From Alistipes sp. CAG:435 (lineage in GTDB: Bacteria > Bacteroidota > Bacteroidia > Bacteroidales > UBA932), in assembly GCA_000433355.1 (NCBI GenBank), contig FR893120.1, positions 60,940 to 66,196 on the forward strand: a stretch of DNA of 5,257 nucleotides, written 5' to 3'. Position 1 is the first letter of the stretch. Each line of letters begins with the position of its first letter. Below, one piece after another: positions 5,167 to 5,257 of this stretch. Made by a program: the position numbers and the translations under genes. The notes beneath the pieces were generated by a model. That model was not told where the DNA came from. It did no database searches and worked only from the letters and a program-made list of their open reading frames with translations.

Positions 5167-5257
5167 AGTCTTCTGTGTGGAAGACGGCTCGTCTTACAGG
5201 CTCGGGACCCCGTTGCGCCTTTCTCGTGCGCAGGACGTGGCCTATTGCTCACGGAGC
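5163..5257 (-). CDS. Possible C-terminal end of an upstream gene (partial, tentative)
   Basis: On the minus strand one frame is open from the right edge for 30 codons and ends in a TGA at 5163-5165, which overlaps the acetyltransferase ATG as ATGA, the same junction as between the next two genes. The visible peptide is basic and Arg-rich, ending 'RLPHRRL', with no recognisable domain. A frame this short is often open by chance, and a second (plus) frame is also open here, so this is weak. If it is real, the operon has at least three genes and its promoter lies outside the window; I see no TAnnTTTG box in this stretch. Confidence 0.2.
   Translation of the reverse strand, partial: SVSNRPRPAHEKGATGSRACKTSRLPHRRL
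5168..5193 (-). promoter_or_regulatory. Overlapping hairpins just before the acetyltransferase start
   Basis: GTCTTC (5168-5173) pairs with GAAGAC (5180-5185) around a 6-nt loop, ending one base before the start codon. GACG (5183-5186) can also pair with CGTC (5190-5193), using part of the same sequence, so the two stems exclude each other. In RNA read on the minus strand the first stem would cover the ribosome-binding region. A switch-like role is only possible, since both stems are short. Confidence 0.3.

Noticed and set aside
1..5257. CRISPR array, phage genes or an insertion sequence with terminal repeats
   Set aside because: No regularly spaced repeats, no phage structural genes, and no inverted terminal repeats or target duplications around the RAYT-like gene within the visible sequence.

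Overview
The window looks like a chromosomal segment from a Bacteroidota bacterium, probably a gut-type Bacteroidales. The reasons are: two promoter-like sites with the Bacteroidetes -7 box TAnnTTTG, mostly weak Shine-Dalgarno sequences, long A/T-flanked bidirectional terminator hairpins, and protein families (a DUF2147 lipocalin-like protein, an MltD-like transglycosylase, a GNAT enzyme with the IDTH..N..M signature) that resemble Bacteroidales versions. No taxon below this level can be read with confidence.

Layout. At the left edge (1-809, minus) is the N-terminal 269 codons of an HUH/Y1 single-strand transposase-like protein of the REP-associated (RAYT) type, with a good promoter and two short hairpins in its predicted leader. 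A gene-poor stretch of about 550 bp follows (810-1362). Next comes a minus-strand pair: a secreted DUF2147 protein (2101-2661), then an AlkD-like DNA alkylation-repair HEAT-repeat protein (1363-2079), 21 bp apart and probably one transcript. Divergent from them is a HAD-family phosphatase (2781-3434, plus) whose promoter sits so close to its start codon that its mRNA may be leaderless. A convergent intergenic stretch (3435-3796) holds two long, architecturally similar hairpins and a REP-like palindrome. The right side is a minus-strand operon: a GNAT acetyltransferase (4678-5166) overlapping a secreted lytic transglycosylase with a LysM-like tail (3797-4681) by ATGA. A further reading frame running in from the right edge may overlap the acetyltransferase in the same way.

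The identifiable genes are housekeeping or accessory functions (DNA repair, envelope, small-molecule metabolism) and do not form an obvious new system. Two signals go beyond the gene calls. One is the RAYT-type protein together with REP-like palindromes in the same window. The other is the word TGAATATGCC, present five times exactly on both strands in 5.2 kb, in coding and non-coding DNA and in more than one reading frame. That is far above the roughly 0.01 copies expected by chance, and suggests a genome-wide signal word (uptake-, Chi- or segregation-like) or a codon-bias artefact that a genome count would separate.
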